NCBI GenBank assembly: GCA_963920765.1
Contig: OY987251.1
Span: 932,501 to 996,500 of the forward strand
Length of the DNA: 64,000 nucleotides
DNA from: Ulota crispa
Taxonomy: Eukaryota; Streptophyta; Bryopsida; Orthotrichales; Orthotrichaceae
Direction of reading: 5' to 3'
Shown here: positions 1-11,245 of the stretch, piece by piece
How positions within the stretch are numbered: the stretch's first letter is position 1
Layout: each line of letters opens with the position of its first letter
Made by a program: the position numbers and the translations under genes
The notes under the pieces: model-generated
Database searches by the model: none
The model's input: the letters and a program-made list of their open reading frames with translations, nothing else
What the model was told of the DNA's origin: nothing

Positions 1-1437
1 GTGAAATTGGACTTTTAATGTAGATAACTTATTCACTATGCCCATGCAACTCTTTGTAAATTTTTGAAAACAATTCTAAGCCTTTTGGGTGCAAAAGCAA
101 AAAGCAAGCCATCATTCATTGCAACGCTTTGCTAATTATATAAGAACAATATTTTGAAAACATTTGCATAAAGGCATGGTCAAACAAGCCAAAATAAAGT
201 CTTTCTAGCTTATACACGAACGCTAGTGCACCATGCTTCCAAATATTAGGCCATTCCGTGTTGGTCATGCTTGAATGGAGTCATAGGATGGAGAAGTCTT
301 GTAGTGCAACAAAGTTTGACTTTGCCTCCAAACTCCTTTGCGTTATCATTAATTTATTTATCAAACTGCCATTATTAGGATCAAAAAATGACTTTGGATT
401 TGTACATTTAGAAGAACATATATCATCACAACCATAACCAAGAGATTACTTCTTATGAATACTTGATACACCTTGTGGTATGCCTTTTTAGAAAACAAGT
501 TTGCTCCATGCAAAGCAAGCTTTTGACAAGAACTTTTCAAAACCTGTCGTGTGGATGCTCTTGGAAGAGTACATCACCCCTAAAAAACCAGTAAGGGGAG
601 GGAAAAGGAAAATTTGGGACAAAGCATTAATTGAGATCTTCTTCATCCGAATTTGGATTGGGAGAGAGTTGTGATTGGAGAGAATTCAGGCAATTGGTGT
701 ATTGTTAATCAACTGGTGTGGCAAAAAAGTAGATGGAATTTAAGTGGCAAAAAACTAGATGGAATTTAAGTTTAAAATTTATAAAACTGGAGAGAAATGT
801 GTAAAAACTAGAAACTAATTGGTGAAGAAGACAAATACAAGAAATTTACCCAACTAATATTGTGAATGGGTAAATTTTTGCTTGCCAATTTCCTAAACTA
901 CCAAGTACATGCCATTTTGATAATAAATGGTTGGTTATAATTGGAGTTGAAAATTGAAGCAACCTAGTTTGCTTTTTCTTTTTGAAATAGTTAAATGTCA
1001 ATGTGTGAGTACTACTACATGTGAAAAGTATTTTTTTTGTGCAAAATAAAATTAAACTAATGCAATACACGTATATGATTGTTACAAATTTAGAAAGTGC
1101 TATGTGTGTAGCTTTCAAGGGGCTATTAGTAGGTTACGACGGCATTTTGATTGATGATATTGTTTAGCAAAAAAATGCAACAAAATTTCGATGTTAAGTT
1201 GCAATTCTTGAAAAATAACTAGGAAAATGTTGGAATTTTCACTTCATGAAAGTGATGATTCCTAATCCTAAATTTTACATTAATTAATTTCTTATTTTTT
1301 GTTTTCACTCCTATCTCCATTTTTTGAAGTTAGAAGAAAATTTAGTCTTTTCATGGTGGAGGGATTTGCCAAGTTCAATACATGCCAATGATTTAAAATA
1401 ACTAATCATAAACACATTGTTTTAGCAAAGGTGGACT
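1..1437. other. AT-rich intergenic DNA, no gene seen
   Basis: I see no convincing coding region, RNA gene or terminal-repeat element in this stretch. Open frames are short and follow AT-rich sequence. It ends in the trinucleotide ACT (1435-1437), which is one copy of the target duplication of the CACTA element that follows. Confidence 0.6.
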
Positions 1438-1706
1438 CACTAGTAGAAAATTTAGCACAAAATCAATAGAATTTCAACCAAAAACTATTGATTTTTTCTG
1501 TGGATTTGGTCAAGTTGATTTGGGTACTTTTCTGTTGATTTTTTGTTGATTATTTGTTGATTATTTATAGGTTTTTGTCAATTTTCTGTTGATTTTTTGT
1601 TACTTTTCACGTATTTTATGTTATTCAATTCTTTTTTATTTCAATTCTATTTTTTTTTCAAAGAATTTTATTTTATTTTATGAAACAGTAAACTCTTTTA
1701 GGGGCC

Positions 1707-1906
1707 GGGCAGCTGCCCCAACCGTTGGGCAACTGTCCAAACTCCTAGGCAGCTGCCCTAACCGTCAAGCAGCTGCCCTAACCATCGGGCAGCTGCCTGA
1801 ACCCTCGGGCAGCTGCCCCAACCGTAGGGCAGCTGCCCAAATCCCTAGGCAGCTTCCTAAACCCCCAGGCAGCTGCCCCAACTGTTGGGCAGCTGCCCAA
1901 GCTTTG
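1707..1906. repeat. 20-bp minisatellite, ten units, palindromic core
   Basis: Ten head-to-tail units of 20 bp each contain a version of the palindrome GGGCAGCTGCCC followed by a variable spacer such as CAACCGTT. Units differ from each other by several bases, so the array is not freshly made. The GC content is far above the surrounding DNA. Reading frames across it are an artefact of the repeat. It lies inside the CACTA element and directly joins a tRNA-like sequence at its right side. Confidence 0.9.
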
Positions 1907-1919
1907 GGTAGGGCTGCCG

Positions 1920-1990
1920 ATAGCCGAGTTTGAACCCCCCGCCACTAGGCTCACACTCCACAACTCTACCACATTCCCGAGAACCACTAG
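1920..1990 (-). repeat. tRNA-like segment (possible SINE head)
   Basis: On the minus strand the sequence has a box-A-like TGGTAGAGTTGTGG and, about 30 bases further on, a box-B-like GGTTCAAACTC, the spacing of an internal RNA polymerase III promoter in tRNA-derived SINEs. I cannot fold it into a clean cloverleaf, and no acceptor stem is evident, so it is not called as a tRNA gene. The box-B side runs into the 20-bp minisatellite. It may be the head of a SINE whose body was replaced by the array, or chance similarity. Confidence 0.35.
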
Positions 1991-2497
1991 AGAATGAACA
2001 CAATAGAATCATGATTCTATTTGTACATTAAATGTTCATGTCTTTAGTAATCCAGTAGACTTTGGAGGCTATTTCTGCTCATTAAAGGACTTTTTTTCAG
2101 AAAACTTAGAACTAAGAAAAGTTGGTAAATGTATTTTACTTTCACCTCCAACAATTTTTTTGGATTTCAATCTTTTTATCAAAAGTTATGAGCTAAAATC
2201 AGAGAAGGTGTTTGGAAATTTTAAAAAAATTGTTTATTTCCATCCTTTTGATTTTGTTTATAAATTTTTCTTGGAATTCACAAATCTCATAAAGATTGTT
2301 GCAGGCAAAGGTTAGATTCATTAATAATTATTATTTAGTGCTAGTTTTTTTGTAAAAAGAACCTTATTTTGTTAAAATAGCCTCTATAGTTTGATAGCTT
2401 CAAATAACATGAAGTCGTGAAAAGTTACAAAATTAAAACCTTGCAATTATAAAATCCAAATTCTATAGACTTTTGAATAGTTTTGGATATTTTTTAA

Positions 2498-2908
2498 GGG
2501 CATTAACATGTGAACCACACCCTTTGAACTACTGTACCACATCTAGGGGTAAATTTTAGATTTCTACCATCAAAAATTTGAGTTTGAGAATTTTGAATTC
2601 AAATTTGGACTTAGAGACCATGCTATTGTCTAGGACCATACAAAAAGTTGCAATTCAACAACACCCAATGACAAAGCTTATTTTTTTTTACAAAAAAAAG
2701 TAAAAGTAACAATTTTCTCCCTAACTAAACTTTTTCATTGGGTGTTGTTGAACTACAACTTTTTTTATGGTTCTAGACAATACCATGGTCTCTAAGTCCA
2801 AATCTGAATTCAAAATTTTCAAATTCAACTTTTTGATAGTAGAAATCTAAAATTTACCCCGGGGTGTAGTATAGGAATTGGAAGGGTGTGGTACACATAT
2901 CAATTCCC
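2498..2908. mobile_element. Mutator-like foldback MITE, 411 bp
   Basis: The two halves are inverted copies of each other, about 185 bp each, around a short T/A-rich loop near 2690-2720. The ends read GGG(C/A)ATTAACATGTG and the inverse of GGGAATTGATATGTG. Flanking 9-mers are ATTTTTTAA and ATCTTTTAA, one mismatch, which fits the 9-bp target duplication of Mutator-like elements. The same termini, with their own 9-bp duplication, recur at 51744-53083. It sits inside the CACTA element. Confidence 0.75.
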
Positions 2909-3889
2909 ATCTTTTAAAGTTTATAAAAGTATTTTATAAGATTGTTTTTTTTTTTTTTAATTCATTTGGTTAGCAATAAAAGGAAAAACACTAAAAATAC
3001 CCTTTAAGTCTTTCAAAATATCAAGTTTATGCCGAAAATATTTGAAACATAAAAAATATTCCTTATTTTTTGTAGGAATATCAATTATACTCCTATTATT
3101 TTGGAAAAGTAATAAAAAAGCTCTTCTATTTTGAAATGTTAAATATATCTTTGTATTATTTGAAATGTAAAAATCACCTTTGGTTTCTTGTATGAATTTG
3201 CATTAAACTATACACTTGGTTATCATATAACACAAAGATATAAATAATTTAAAATAGTTGAGGAGCATTTTTAATATTTTCCCAATATACTAGAAGCATT
3301 GTTGATATTTATACAAAAAGGAAAGATATTTTTGGTACTTTTAATCCTTGAGGGACATATATGATTTTTTCAAAGAATTGAGGAGCATCTTTTATATTTG
3401 TTTGTAAAGAAATTTTGGTATTTAAAACAACAGAATGTTGTATTTTTTATATAAAATTTTGTTGAATTAGTGAAGTTGTGTCCAAAAGTGTTCAGATCAA
3501 CTGTTGATTTTTCTATTATTATGGTCATACTTTTACTTGATTTTAAAGGCTGCTAATTTTAAATCTAACCAAATTGTGAAAAGTAAAGAAAATAAAACCA
3601 GTCAATGTACACTCAAACTTCTAAAAGATTCTTTTTTTTTTGAAAACTTCTTTTATTTTTTAAAACTTCAAAACATTTTAATGAGGTCCAAAAAGATTTT
3701 AGAAAGATTTCAAAAACAAACGTAAACTATTGTAATAGCTTTTTTATTAAAAATATTTTAAAGTATTTTGATGAATTACAAAAAGACTCCTAAAGGACTC
3801 TAATTCAGTCTTAAGAGATCCTATTTCTATAAAGATTTTGAAGTACTTTAACAAATTTCATAAAGATTTTAAAAAGAATCTCAAAGATT

Positions 3890-4460
3890 CCACAAAGGTT
3901 CTTGGAGATTCTCAAAGATTCTCAAAGATTTTTAAAATTTCACAATAGATTCTCAAAAGATTCACAAAGATTCACAAAGATTTTTAAAGATTTTCAAAGC
4001 TTCTCAAAACTTCCAGGAAGATTCCAAGATTATTCTTAAATATTTTCAAAAATTCTCAAGACATTTCAAAATTCCTAGAACATTTCCAAAGATTCTCAAA
4101 TATTCCAAACTATTCTCAAATATTCTCAAGAATTCTCAAATATTCCAAGAAGATTCTCAAAGATTCCAAAAAAAAATAAAAAGATTCCCAAAGATTTTTA
4201 AAGATTCTAAAGGATTCCTAAAAGATTCTCAAAGATTCTCAAAGATTCTCAAAGATTCTCAAAGAATCTCAAAGATTTTCAAAGATTTTCAAAGATTCCT
4301 AAAAGATTCTTAAAGATTCCAAGAAGATTCTAAAAGATTCTAAAATCTTGAAAAGATTCTTAAATATTCTTAAAAATCTAGAAAAGATTCTTGATGATTC
4401 CCAAAAGATTCTTAAAGATTCACAAAAAGTTCCCAAATGATTCCCAAAAGATTCCAAAAT
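3890..4460. repeat. Degenerate array of AAAGATTCTC-type units
   Basis: Roughly 570 bp are made of irregular repeats of a 10-11-base motif, CAAAGATTCT, cleanest at 4217-4270 where it recurs without interruption. The repeat creates a spurious minus-strand frame rich in Glu-Ser-Leu-Arg-Ile-Phe. It lies in the right third of the CACTA element, where such elements often carry simple arrays. Confidence 0.8.
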
Positions 4461-4612
4461 TTCTGTTAATTTAGATAATGGTGTCCAAATCAACAGAACG
4501 TATTTAGTTTTTTACATAATTTTGTTAAATTAGTCAATTAGCGTGGGCAAGTGCCCAAATCGACAAGAAACTGTTGATTTTTTGTTGTTTTGGAAGGAGT
4601 TTTCTACTAGTG

Positions 4613-4999
4613 ACTTTGGCCGGACAAAAGAAACAAGCTGGTTTTAAAATGATGCAAGGTAGGAGCACCCCTTCCTTGTGGGCAGCATTTTTTCTCTATT
4701 AGGTATGGCAGTAGCCAAGGTGGCACCATGTTTGCACAGACCATGTATTTTTAGGCTTCTAAAGTATTTTTCATCACAAAATATTTAGGCGATGAGGGTT
4801 GTTGGGGATGAAGAAATCTAGCTCCACACATGAATTTAACAACTTCAAATAGGGGATACAAAAAAATTTCTCTCGACCAAGTTCCTACAACAAAGCATTA
4901 TATATATTTTTAAAGTAACTACATATTACAAGAAACACAATGAATTTTGACAACATCCTAACTTAAACATACCCTAAGTTAAGAAAGTCACATTTTGGG
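4613..4999. other. Intergenic DNA, nothing recognised
   Basis: No coding region, terminal repeat or RNA gene is visible between the CACTA element and the small MITE that follows. Confidence 0.5.
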
Positions 5000-5001
5000 T
5001 A

Positions 5002-5136
5002 CAGTAGAACTCCTTTTAAACTAATATACTTGGAACATGAGTTACTAGTTCATATAGTGGCGTGAGAAAGGGGTGGGTAGTGTTATGACATGCCAAATAT
5101 TAGTTAGGGGATATTAGTTTAGAGGTGTTCTGTTGT
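5002..5136. mobile_element. Emigrant-like pogo MITE, 135 bp
   Basis: The left end CAGTAGAACTCCTTTTAAAC pairs with the inverse right end CAACAGAACACCTCTAAAC, and TA flanks both sides (5000-5001 and 5137-5138). The end sequence closely follows the Arabidopsis Emigrant/Lemi MITE terminus (CAGTAAAACCTCTATAAA), which belongs to the pogo group of Tc1/mariner. It has no coding capacity. A decayed pogo-type transposase lies about 12 kb to the right. Confidence 0.75.
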
Positions 5137-5138
5137 AC

Positions 5139-6490
5139 AAAGCACAAAAGATTCAAAATTTCAAAACTAAATCTGAATGTATAGTAAACTTCTAAGCACT
5201 GTACAACAACATGCAAAGTGAAATAACTTTGAAACACTTTACAATAAAGAACTTGTACAACAAAATCAAGCATTTAACAACACTATCCTCAAGACATAGA
5301 AATCAATAAGCAATTAAACAAAACTTCTTAAGTTTTCAAAAATAAAATTGGCCTCTTCAATACTCTTTCACCTAATTTCTTTGGTTGCTGAACTTGAAAG
5401 CGAGAGAAGAAAGAAGACAAACCAATAGGCAACAAACCATATGATAATATAATTGGTGCCCTATTTTTCTGGAAGGTCATTAGTTGTCGCCACATGGCGA
5501 CATAATCACAATTATTTTTTATATCACTAAACCAACACTTGGCAACATAGCCCATATGGTGTCATGATTTCAAGCTATCTACATACTTCATCCACAAAAT
5601 TTTTGGCAATGAAATTTTACAAATCTGAGTTAGTTCCTTAGGGCAAAGAGAACTTGGGTTTTCATAAACAAAATCTAGCTTTTTTTTTGCCAGGAAAAAA
5701 AACGCTGCTCGTGGGTGTCTCCATCCCCAAGACCTAATGTGTTAAACTTGTTAATGACTGACATATATTGGTTATGGGTGACAAAGTGATGGTTATGAGT
5801 GCTCCATCTCACTATTTAAAAATTCATCAAGTTAGTATTATGAACGTATGAGCACACTAAAGACATCTCCTACACACAACTATACATTTTCAATGATTTT
5901 GTACTTTGAAAAATCTTTGTGAACTAACGCTTACAATTGAAACTTTCAAATTGATGCCAATATTTTTAATTTCCGCTTCCCTAACTTAACACTATTTTTT
6001 TCAAAGTTCGTCAATTGGTTTTCTTACCACCACAATCCTATGTTTCACATTTATGGATGCTCCTACCTTAGGAGAAAATGACCAGAAAGGATTAACTTAC
6101 TGCTAAAACCGGCAAAAGTTTCAAAAAATCCGGTTGAAGCCACCAAACAGTTGAAATATGCCGGCGGAGCTGAAATTTTCCAACGAACACTGCAGAGGGG
6201 AGCTCTTAACCGACATCCTACTAAGATGCCGGGGCCTCCAAAGAAGCAGCAACAGATCAGCCAATAGCGGGCACGCTAAGTTAAGAGCGAGGGACGATTC
6301 GAATCGTCCCGCCGGTAACTGAAGTTAACTTATTCCAGATTTGAAGGATGTCGCTGCCTGTCCGGCAGTGACAGGCTCTGACGGGACACTCGCTTGTGCA
6401 TAATGAGAGGCTCCACATCAGATTAGGGCCTCGCCGGGTAGGCCCAGGAGCGATTGACACCTCGCTGCCAGGTGTCGAATTCAAACGAGG
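5139..6490. other. Intergenic DNA; right end of a TIR family; GC-rich start
   Basis: 5800-6073 is homologous to 19440-19661 and both end in TTATGG(A/G)TGCTCCTACCTTAG, the right terminus of the AGGTAG family that is complete at 35032-38286. From about 6110 the base composition shifts to GC-rich and contains a perfect 20-bp palindrome at 6291-6310. No gene is recognised here. Confidence 0.5.
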
Positions 6491-6499
6491 GGAAGGCCC

Positions 6500-7799
6500 A
6501 CGGGCATAGGGAATGATAAAAGGACCCCGTTCACGTTGCTCAGTTGCATCACTTGCATGCTTTTCATTCGCATTCTATTGGTTTAGTGAGTTTGTACAGT
6601 CGACCGGTCGCTGCGCTCGCCACCTGCCCCCTCCTATTCCACTTCCTTCTTTCCCTCGTCACTCTCTCCTCGTCGCAGCTGCTCTGCTTCACTGCTCGCT
6701 ATCGCTACTCACACCTCCATACTCTGCCTCTCGCGTGTTTTTTCCAGCCTCGAAAACGGCGAAGTGTCGAGCTCTACCGCGACAAATAAAGAAATGTCAG
6801 TGACTTATGATCGTGAGCTTCCGTGTTACTGAATTGTGTCAACTCCTCTGCGAGTGTGATGTGATCCAAGGGATTAAGAATACGATGTTGTTATTTTCTT
6901 ATGCTTTCTCTTGATCGAACCTGCGCCTTTGCTGTTTTAACTTCCGTCTTTTTAATTGCTCGCGATTAGTTACGTTGGATGCAATGAAGAAAGAGTTGTA
7001 GTGCAGTTTGTTGGAGTTTTCTTGATCAGTAGGTGCTTGTGAGGTCTGTTTTCCATTTTTGTGACGTGCGATGAAACTTGTTTGTGAATGAAAATTAGTG
7101 GAGGTAAATGACTGTGTTAAGTTGAGTAGACTGGATGAGCTGCAATTTGGCTGGAGGGCTTTGTACTGAAAGCAGTGCACCATGCTAACGTGCATCGTCA
7201 TGGTTCCTTTGAGTGAGGTTAGAGTTCGCTCGGTTGTTTTTGATGATCTGCAATTGGTTTGCGACTCCTCTTGCGTAGTGGTGCATACTCTTTGAGTTGC
7301 TTAGTGTAGTTATCGCGGAACGGAAGGTAGTAGGTTCGCTGTAGTTTTATAGGTCTTTGAAAAGAAAACATGTTCCATGTCGCAAAGCAAGTTGTTGTTG
7401 GATGCTGATTTTCAATTATCTTGTAAACTGGCTTAGCAGTTTGGAAATGATTGGGTAACTCAGTAGCTTTCTATAGTCGCATACTTTTTTGACAGCAGGT
7501 CAATGTGAGCTGGATGAGCTCTGATAAGTGCAAATGTTTTCCTTTTGATTGTATATAACAGGAACTATTGGTATGTAGAGACACATTGAAGAAGAGAGGG
7601 TTAAAATCAATATGATCGGGTAATGAAACTGAATTTTTATTATTGCTGTGATGCAGTTCGGACGCCAATCATTTTGCTCAACATATAGCTTCCACGAAAC
7701 CTTGAGGAGGCATATGCGTTGAAGTGGTGTATAAGACAGTAATTCGATCGAAAGAATTTACGCACATCTCCTTCTCCAAGTTGGCACCATCAAGCAACT
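6500..7799 (+). promoter_or_regulatory. Probable promoter and 5' leader of the MFT-like gene
   Basis: This GC-richer stretch precedes the MFT-like start codon. It includes a CT-rich tract (about 6620-6725) like a plant 5' leader, then 1 kb without a convincing frame, which could be leader sequence or a leader intron. A pyrimidine-rich stretch ending in CCAAG just before 7778 could serve as an acceptor. I cannot fix the transcription start or TATA element from sequence alone. Confidence 0.35.
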
Positions 7800-9495
7800 A
7801 TGGCACGATCTATATATCCCCTTGTTGTAGGAAAGGTGATAGGTGACGTTATTGATACGTTCGTACCAAGCGTGGATACGGCTATTCACTATTCAGCTCG
7901 GCAGGTAGGACATTATATGTATCCACTTGGTTATGCATTTCACCAAAGTAATTGATAGCTATTATGCTCTACCATGTTGAACTGTTGTAAATCTTAATTG
8001 TGTAATCTTTGACTGTTTAGACCTTAATTTTTATCCTTGTTGCGAAGCTTGACAGTGGTTATTTTGGATGGCATCTGTAGGTGACCAATGGTTGCCAGAT
8101 GAAACCATCTGCTACAGCTCAGGCACCAGATATTCAATTATGTGACAACAGTGGAGGCAATAATTTTTATACTCTGGTGAGATAGCATTTCGGCCTTCCA
8201 TTTTGTCAAGTCCTTTTATGGATATCGTTGTTTACTTGATTGGTTCAATTAGTCACAACTGACTCAGATCTTGATTCAGATCTCGTTTCTGTTCACGTGA
8301 GACTTTTTTATAAGATAAAATCTATTGTTCATGTCTCCACTGAGTGCAAAACTTCTAAATTTTATTCCCTCCAAAATCATTGCGTAGATCCGTATTTGAT
8401 TGGCTATTGAAAACAAAAGTGTAGCGGGTGATATGAAATAGTTGTTTACGTTTGAAAATTGTATTGAATTCAAATTATCATTACTTCTGCTCTAAATAGG
8501 GCTGTCTCTTGTGCAGTTTGATTGCGCTCGGTAAGTGGATCATTTTGTGAATGCTTTTCGTAGTTACGTTGCAGTTGCAATCTTTGTGCTGGCCATGAAT
8601 GTGAGTCTGACCGTCTCTTGATAATTCTGTCAGGTTATGACAGATCCAGATGCACCAAGTCCTAGTGAACCAACCTTACGTGCATGGTTACACTGGTATT
8701 AAAACCATTCCCCTTTTCGGAACTTAGAGTATATATGTATATGTGTATGAATGTACATGTATGAGAGCGTTTGTAAATATCTGAGTTGAGCATTATGTAA
8801 TTTGAGGTGTCTATTAAGGAAATTAGGCGGGGACGGTAAACCTGAACATAGTGAGACGAATTCGAATAAAATAAACACTGAACGTCCGTTTGATCATCTT
8901 TTAGTATTATGTGCAGAGTTTCTTTGAAACATCAGCTGCAGGTTTGCAACCCTGCGAGGACAGTTTGGGAGTTTGTGTTGATTTGTTGTATTGGTATGAC
9001 CAGGATTGTGACAGATATACCTGGAAATTGCGGAGGCTCAGAGTTAGCTACTGGTGACTACCAATTCACTTAAATCATTGAATGTTGTTAAAATAACTTC
9101 AGTTTTCTTTCGTTTGCTCTTGTAATGAATCACTCAACAAATCTATTTACGGTAATACTAGTTGCAGCTGTTTCTGAGGATAGAATTGGTTGCGTATGGT
9201 ACTGACTATTTAATTTGTTGTTTATGTAGGGTTTTCGTGGATAAATGAACGTGTAGCACCGGCAAGTAGCTCGGGTAGAGAGATACTGTCATATATGGGT
9301 CCCCGCCCTCCTATTGGTATTCACAGATATATATTTGTATTATTCAAGCAGCCTTCAACACCGTTCCTCATGGCCCCGCCTGCGGTTCGCAACAACTTTA
9401 GTACACGGAATTTTGCTGCAAATTACGGTTTGGGCCTACCTGTGGCAGCCACGTACTGCAATGCTAAAAAAGAACCAGGGAGCCGATGTCGTTAG
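7800..9495 (+). CDS. MFT: MOTHER OF FT AND TFL1-like phosphatidylethanolamine-binding protein
   Basis: The five inferred exons are 7800-7904, 8081-8176, 8634-8695, 9004-9053 and 9230-9495, all with GT..AG introns, giving about 192 residues (family about 175). The protein opens MARSIYPLVVGKVIGDVID, has the ligand-pocket motif DPDAPSPSEP (71-80) and GIHRY (134-138), and ends YCNAKKEPGSRCR, the MFT type of C-terminus. Residue 85, the FT-Tyr/TFL1-His switch position, is Trp, as in MFT. The third exon is 62 bp, the canonical length. Two things are odd. An extra intron (7905-8080) splits the usual first exon just before VTNGC. The loop between the IPG and GREI motifs is longer than normal; an alternative acceptor at 9257 would shorten it to a 183-residue product. 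MFT proteins modulate ABA/GA signalling in seeds and spores; the role here is inferred. Confidence 0.93.
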
Positions 9496-9761
9496 ACAGC
9501 CGAAGGAGTGTGTTGAAAACTGTTACCCAAATATACATAGTTACTTGCACGTGACGCTCAAATCAAGGTAGTTGCACCTATCACTAGTTGCTAAATACGA
9601 GGCACATGATCTCCGAGAATTTATTTCACACCGCGAGCCAGGCTCTAGGTCATAGCTGCGCCTACCTTATGTTCACTTGTCGAGGTGATCATTTCTGTAC
9701 AAAATTCTTTGTATTATTAAAATTTGTTGCATACTCCAGATAACTTTATGGAGCGGCGTGA
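9496..9761. other. 3' flank of the MFT-like gene
   Basis: This holds the likely 3' untranslated region of the MFT-like gene. AATAAA-like signals are not obvious, although ATTATTAAAATTTG near 9714 is AT-rich. Nothing else is seen. Confidence 0.4.
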
Positions 9762-10416
9762 TAAGGTAGTACGCTCGAAAACCATTCGCTCATTTTGAAC
9801 CATCCAGTAGTTGGCTTCAGTAATTGGCTGTGAAATGGTGCACTGATGGTTCTTACATTGGCCTCTTACAACTCATTGAATGCATGGAAAAAAGATTTGT
9901 TTTTAATTACAAGAATCAATCATTCTCCTTGCTTTCTCAAATCCCTTCACAACTTGCAAGTGAATTGTTCTTGGAAGATTTAAGGTTAATCCTTGAAGGG
10001 CCTTGGGCTCTAGAGATATGGTACCAAATATGATCTCAACTAATATTCAGAAGTTTGAATCAACTGGAAATTAAGTATCACAAACATACATATTGAAGGG
10101 TAATATGATGGTGAGAGCATATAGTTTTTTGGAAAGTCCTCAAAGTAGCTCAAATACTCTTGTACATATAATTGTACATATGGCCACAAAGGACTTTGGG
10201 ACCATTCAGGGGTTAATAATAGGTACCTATGACACATGCACTTTGAGAATTCATAAGTAACTCAAAAATATTTCAAAAAACATGAAGCGACTTGTGTTAC
10301 ATTCAGCATCTATTTCTCTTCATTTGAAAAATGAACTAAAAATCCTTCCATCCACGGAAGATCATGAAAAAGAGCTATGAGCCCTTAGATGGGCGGTTTT
10401 TGAGCGTACTACCTTA
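9762..10416. mobile_element. TIR element (AGGTAG family) carrying a TTAA element
   Basis: The left end TAAGGTAGTACGCTC is the exact inverse of the right end GAGCGTACTACCTTA. A second copy at 10728-11138 aligns along its length but lacks the 231-bp block at 9986-10216. Without that block the two copies are about 425 and 411 bp. TA borders both ends, which would suit a Tc1/mariner-type target, but TA could equally be part of the inverted repeat. It has no coding capacity; short frames are artefacts. Confidence 0.7.
9986..10216. mobile_element. TTAA element, family G copy 1 (231 bp)
   Basis: It is bounded by TTAA on both sides. The right end reads, inverted, CCCCTGAATGGTCCC, and the left end TCCTTGAAGGGCC. 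It is homologous to 38544-38794. It interrupts the host TIR element; the sister copy of that element at 10728-11138 has a single 4-base site (GTCA, near 10946) where this copy has TTAA on each side of the insert. Confidence 0.82.
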
Positions 10417-10727
10417 CTGTCCCTCCAAGTACTCAATTTGGATTTTGAAATTTGATCCAGTAGACATGGCACTTCGATACTTACAACTTCTAGATCTCTG
10501 GATAATCAGTTATATATTTCATGTGGTGCCAGCGGCAGTGCTCTAACTATTTTGAACGCACGATATAGTATATCAGAATTGAGAAAATTTGAAACTGAAT
10601 ATGTTGTATAGCTCAACATACTGTATGCTCTTTTTCCAAGTATGGTAGACTCTTAGAATGATTTTTTTTATAATACCGAACTGTAGCCAGGTCGGGCCCA
10701 ATATAGCTCAACTAATCAGTTGAATTA

Positions 10728-11138
10728 TAAGGTAGTGTGCTCATAAAACCGCTCACTCATTGTGAACCGCTTGGTAGCCTGTAGTAAAATGGTGTACTGG
10801 TGGTTTTACAATTGGCCTTTTACAAGTCATTTAATGCATGAATGTAAAGGTGTTTTTAATTGCAAGAGCCGATCATTTCTTTGCTTTCCCAAATCTCTTC
10901 ACAACTTACAAGTGAATGGTTTTTGGAAGGTCTAGGGTCATAAATAGGGAACTATGACACATGCATTTTGAGAATTCATAAGTAATTCAAAAATGTTTCA
11001 AAAATATGAAACAACTTGTGTTACATTTTGCATCTAGTTCTCCTTGTTTGAAAAATGAACTAAAACCTCCCATCCACTAAAAACCATGAAAAAGGTGGAT
11101 GAGCCCTTAGATGGACTATTTATGAACACACTACCTTA
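10728..11138. mobile_element. TIR element (AGGTAG family), uninterrupted copy
   Basis: It starts TAAGGTAGTGTGCTC and ends with the near-inverse GAACACACTACCTTA. It aligns end to end with 9762-10416 apart from the TTAA-bounded insert there, and so acts as the empty-site reference. The copies differ by numerous scattered changes, so they are not recent. Confidence 0.7.
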
Positions 11139-11245
11139 CACAAACATTACATGATCTTTTCTTGAACACTTCATTCTTCTATAAGAAAACAAGATTAATT
11201 AAACAAAATGTGAACTTGTCAAGATTTGCTTTTAATATATAATCC

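Larger units (their letters stand above)
1438..4612. mobile_element. Non-autonomous CACTA (En/Spm-type) DNA transposon
   Basis: The element starts CACTAGTAGAAAA at 1438 and ends with the exact inverse at 4600-4612, a perfect 13-bp terminal inverted repeat of the CACTA class. It is flanked by a 3-bp direct duplication ACT (1435-1437 and 4613-4615), the size this superfamily makes. Just inside both ends there are repeated TTGATTTTTTGTTGAT-like motifs, as expected of subterminal transposase-binding repeats. No transposase or other long reading frame is present in its 3175 bp, so it would need a partner in trans. Its interior carries a 20-bp minisatellite, a tRNA-like segment, a Mutator-like foldback and an AAGATTCTCA-rich array. 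Both the ends and the duplication are read directly; non-autonomy is inferred from the lack of coding capacity. Confidence 0.88.

Noticed and set aside
1707-1906. Possible CRISPR array
   Set aside because: Repeat-plus-spacer appearance at 20-bp period is too short, spacers are degenerate copies of each other, and the genome is eukaryotic.
1589-1987. Overlapping proline- and alanine-rich open frames on both strands
   Set aside because: They are generated by the 20-bp minisatellite, whose composition keeps stops rare; no domain or start context supports them.
1920-1990. Genuine tRNA gene
   Set aside because: Box-like motifs are present, but no cloverleaf with acceptor and anticodon stems could be formed.
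4299-4493. Minus-strand frame with Glu-Ser-Leu-Arg-Ile-Phe repeats
   Set aside because: It is a translation of the AAGATTCTC array and carries no independent coding signal.
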